Part shown: piece by piece, positions 4,145-5,768 of the stretch
Layout of the letters: every line of letters begins with the position of its first letter
How positions within the stretch are numbered: the first letter of the stretch is position 1
Source of the DNA: an uncultured Labedella sp.
Lineage (GTDB): Bacteria; Actinomycetota; Actinomycetes; Actinomycetales; Microbacteriaceae
Reading direction: 5' to 3'
Length of the DNA: 5,768 bases
Assembly (NCBI GenBank): GCA_934636065.1
Contig: CAKTZW010000147.1
Location: 1-5,768, forward strand
Position numbers and translations under genes: made by a program
The notes under the pieces: generated by a model
What the model was told of the DNA's origin: nothing
The model's input: the letters and a program-made list of their open reading frames with translations, nothing else
The model's database searches: none

Positions 4145-5768
4145 ATGCCCACTCCCCGTCATGAGTCCCGTCACGTCCCGCGCGCGCCCCGATCGACGTA
4201 TCGCCTGCAGATCCACGAGGGCTTCGACCTGAACGACGCGGCCGAGCTGACCGACTACATCGCGTCGCTCGGCGCCGACTGGGCGTATCTCTCGCCCATC
4301 CTGCAGGCCGAGAAGGGCTCGAACCACGGTTACGACGTCACCGACCACTCCCTCGTCGACCCGGATCGCGGCGGCGAGGAGGGCCTGCGCGCCTTCTCGG
4401 CCGAGGCCCGCCGGAACGGCCTCGGGGTCCTCGTCGACATCGTGCCCAACCACGTGGGCGTCGCCACCCCCGTGCAGAGCGTCTGGTGGTGGGACGTCCT
4501 CGAGAAGGGTCGCGCGTCGCGCTACGCCGAGGCGTTCGACATCGATTGGGACTTCGGCGGCGGCAAGCTCCGGCTCCCCGTTCTCGGCGACGACGACCCG
4601 GCCGACGAGGGCGGCGAGCTCGGCAAGCTCACCCTCACGACCGTTGACGACGGCGCGGGCTCGAGCGCGCTCCGGCTCTTCTACTACGACACCGCGTACC
4701 CCGTCGCCGAGGGCACGGCGCCCGACGGCGTCGACTCGGACCCGGTCGCGGTGCACGCCGCGCAGTCCTACGAGCTCGTCAACTGGCGCCGCGCGGACAG
4801 CGAGCTCAACTACCGCCGCTTCTTCGCGGTGAACACGCTCGCGGCGATCCGCGTCGAGGTGCCGTGGGTGTTCGCCGAGTCGCACGAGACGATCGTGAGC
4901 TGGATCCGCGACGGCATCGCCGACGGCCTCCGTGCCGATCACCCCGACGGGTTGCGCGATCCGGGCGCGTATCTCGACGCGCTCGCCGAGGCGACGGGCG
5001 GAGCGTACGTGCTCATCGAGAAGATCCTCGCGCGTCACACCGACGCGTCCGGGCGGAGCATTCCCGAGCGCATGCCCGCGCAGTGGAAGACCGAGGGGAC
5101 CACGGGCTACGACGCCCTCGCGACGATCGACCGCCTCTTCGTGGACCCGGCCGGGCAGGAGGCGCTCGACGCCCTCGACACGCGTCTGCGCGCCACTCCG
5201 CCCAGCGACACCGATCCCCGCCCCGTCGACTGGCACGACATGGTGCACGACGGCAAGCGTGAGGTGACGGACGGCATCCTCGGCTCGGAGGTCGCGCGGC
5301 TCGCCCGCGAGGCCGCCCAGGTGCTCGACTCCGGTCCGGGGGACCCGGCCGATGCGCATGAGGCCATCGCCGAACTGCTCGCGTGCTTCCCGGTGTACCG
5401 CTCGTATCTCGCGGCACCCGTCGAGGGCGAGAGCCCCACCGAGACGTACACCGACGGCATCGAGAACCTGCACGCGTCGGCGACCGAGGCCAAGCGCCGT
5501 CGACCGGAGCTCACCGAGGCGATCGATCGGCTCGTGCCCGTCCTGTCGGACGCCACGACGGACGTCGCCAAGCGCTTCCAGCAGACCTCCGGCATGGTGA
5601 TGGCGAAGGGCGTCGAGGACCGGTCCTTCTACCGGTGGACCCGGCTCACGACGCTCACCGAGGTCGGTGCCGAGCCGGACGAGTTCGCGGTCGGGATCGC
5701 CGAGTTCCACGACCGGCAGCGCGACCGGCTCGAGAACCTGCCCCTCAGCATGACGACGCTCTCCACCC
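4145..5768 (+). CDS. treY: Maltooligosyl trehalose synthase (5' part, cut by window end)
   Basis: The frame from ATG 4145 stays open to the end of the window (541 codons). TreY, a cytoplasmic GH13 enzyme (EC 5.4.99.15), turns the reducing-end alpha-1,4 bond of a maltodextrin into an alpha,alpha-1,1 bond; TreZ then frees trehalose. Visible marks are STYRLQ (17-22), [15 protein letters not shown] (50-64), region I DIVPNH (98-103), NYRRFFAVN (222-230), region [12 protein letters not shown] with nucleophile Asp265 (261-270), region III IEKIL with acid/base Glu292 (291-295) and [13 protein letters not shown] (486-498). The cut falls just after MTTLST, where the family normally continues with the HDTKRSED-type region IV, so the second acidic site is outside. 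The usual length is about 700-850 residues, so roughly a third is missing. AGGA at 4134-4137 lies seven bases before the start. The gene sits behind a terminator, so it is probably the start of its own unit, and treZ may follow. Confidence 0.97.
   Translation, partial: MPTPRHESRHVPRAPRSTYRLQIHEGFDLNDAAELTDYIASLGADWAYLSPILQAEKGSNHGYDVTDHSLVDPDRGGEEGLRAFSAEARRNGLGVLVDIVPNHVGVATPVQSVWWWDVLEKGRASRYAEAFDIDWDFGGGKLRLPVLGDDDPADEGGELGKLTLTTVDDGAGSSALRLFYYDTAYPVAEGTAPDGVDSDPVAVHAAQSYELVNWRRADSELNYRRFFAVNTLAAIRVEVPWVFAESHETIVSWIRDGIADGLRADHPDGLRDPGAYLDALAEATGGAYVLIEKILARHTDASGRSIPERMPAQWKTEGTTGYDALATIDRLFVDPAGQEALDALDTRLRATPPSDTDPRPVDWHDMVHDGKREVTDGILGSEVARLAREAAQVLDSGPGDPADAHEAIAELLACFPVYRSYLAAPVEGESPTETYTDGIENLHASATEAKRRRPELTEAIDRLVPVLSDATTDVAKRFQQTSGMVMAKGVEDRSFYRWTRLTTLTEVGAEPDEFAVGIAEFHDRQRDRLENLPLSMTTLST

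Noticed and set aside
3752..5710. 652-codon open frame on the minus strand opposite treY and the end of the membrane-protein gene
   Set aside because: It mirrors the treY frame and crosses the intergenic terminator; TreY catalytic motifs on the plus strand leave no doubt about the real frame.

Overview
The window comes from a high-GC actinobacterium. Codons end almost always in G or C, long open frames run antisense to real genes, the gene starts that can be checked have Shine-Dalgarno-like sites, and the protein types (GntR/LacI-type regulator with a kinase, PadR with a HAAS-domain membrane protein, TreY) fit Actinomycetota. Microbacteriaceae is my best guess from protein flavour, but that is inference.

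Layout, left to right. Positions 1-35 probably hold the last ten codons of a forward gene. Positions 36-206 are a gap between convergent genes with unusual structure: a C-rich tract with a 13-bp tandem repeat, two copies of the palindrome TTGCGTACGCAA 50 bp apart, and a G-rich stretch. On the minus strand (transcribed right to left) lie a chimeric regulator (GntR-type DNA-binding domain joined to a LacI-type sugar sensor, 2225-1122) and, 9 bp behind it, an aminoglycoside-phosphotransferase-like kinase (1112-207); these look like one operon. Positions 2226-2452 are a divergent promoter region. On the plus strand lie a PadR regulator (2453-2809) and a three-helix membrane protein with an N-terminal HAAS-like domain (2806-3963), which share an ATGA overlap. 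A strong terminator hairpin follows at 3991-4014. The window ends inside treY (from 4145), encoding maltooligosyl trehalose synthase; it is cut about two-thirds through, and the reading frame stays open to the last base.

Working relationships. The regulator-kinase pair is probably a small autoregulated unit acting on an unknown small molecule. PadR and the HAAS protein are a familiar pairing in which PadR controls a membrane protein. treY starts a separate unit for making trehalose from maltodextrins, normally together with treZ, which would lie beyond the window.

The observation I consider most worth following is a 51-bp hairpin-plus-tail element found twice, at 2289-2339 (minus) and 4023-4073 (plus). 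The copies are 43/51 identical with no gaps, have identical 9-bp stem arms, and lie 63 and 71 bp upstream of the regulator and treY starts in the same orientation relative to those genes. They also flank the PadR operon as inverted repeats. I cannot tell from sequence alone whether this is a leader or regulatory element or a dispersed repeat.
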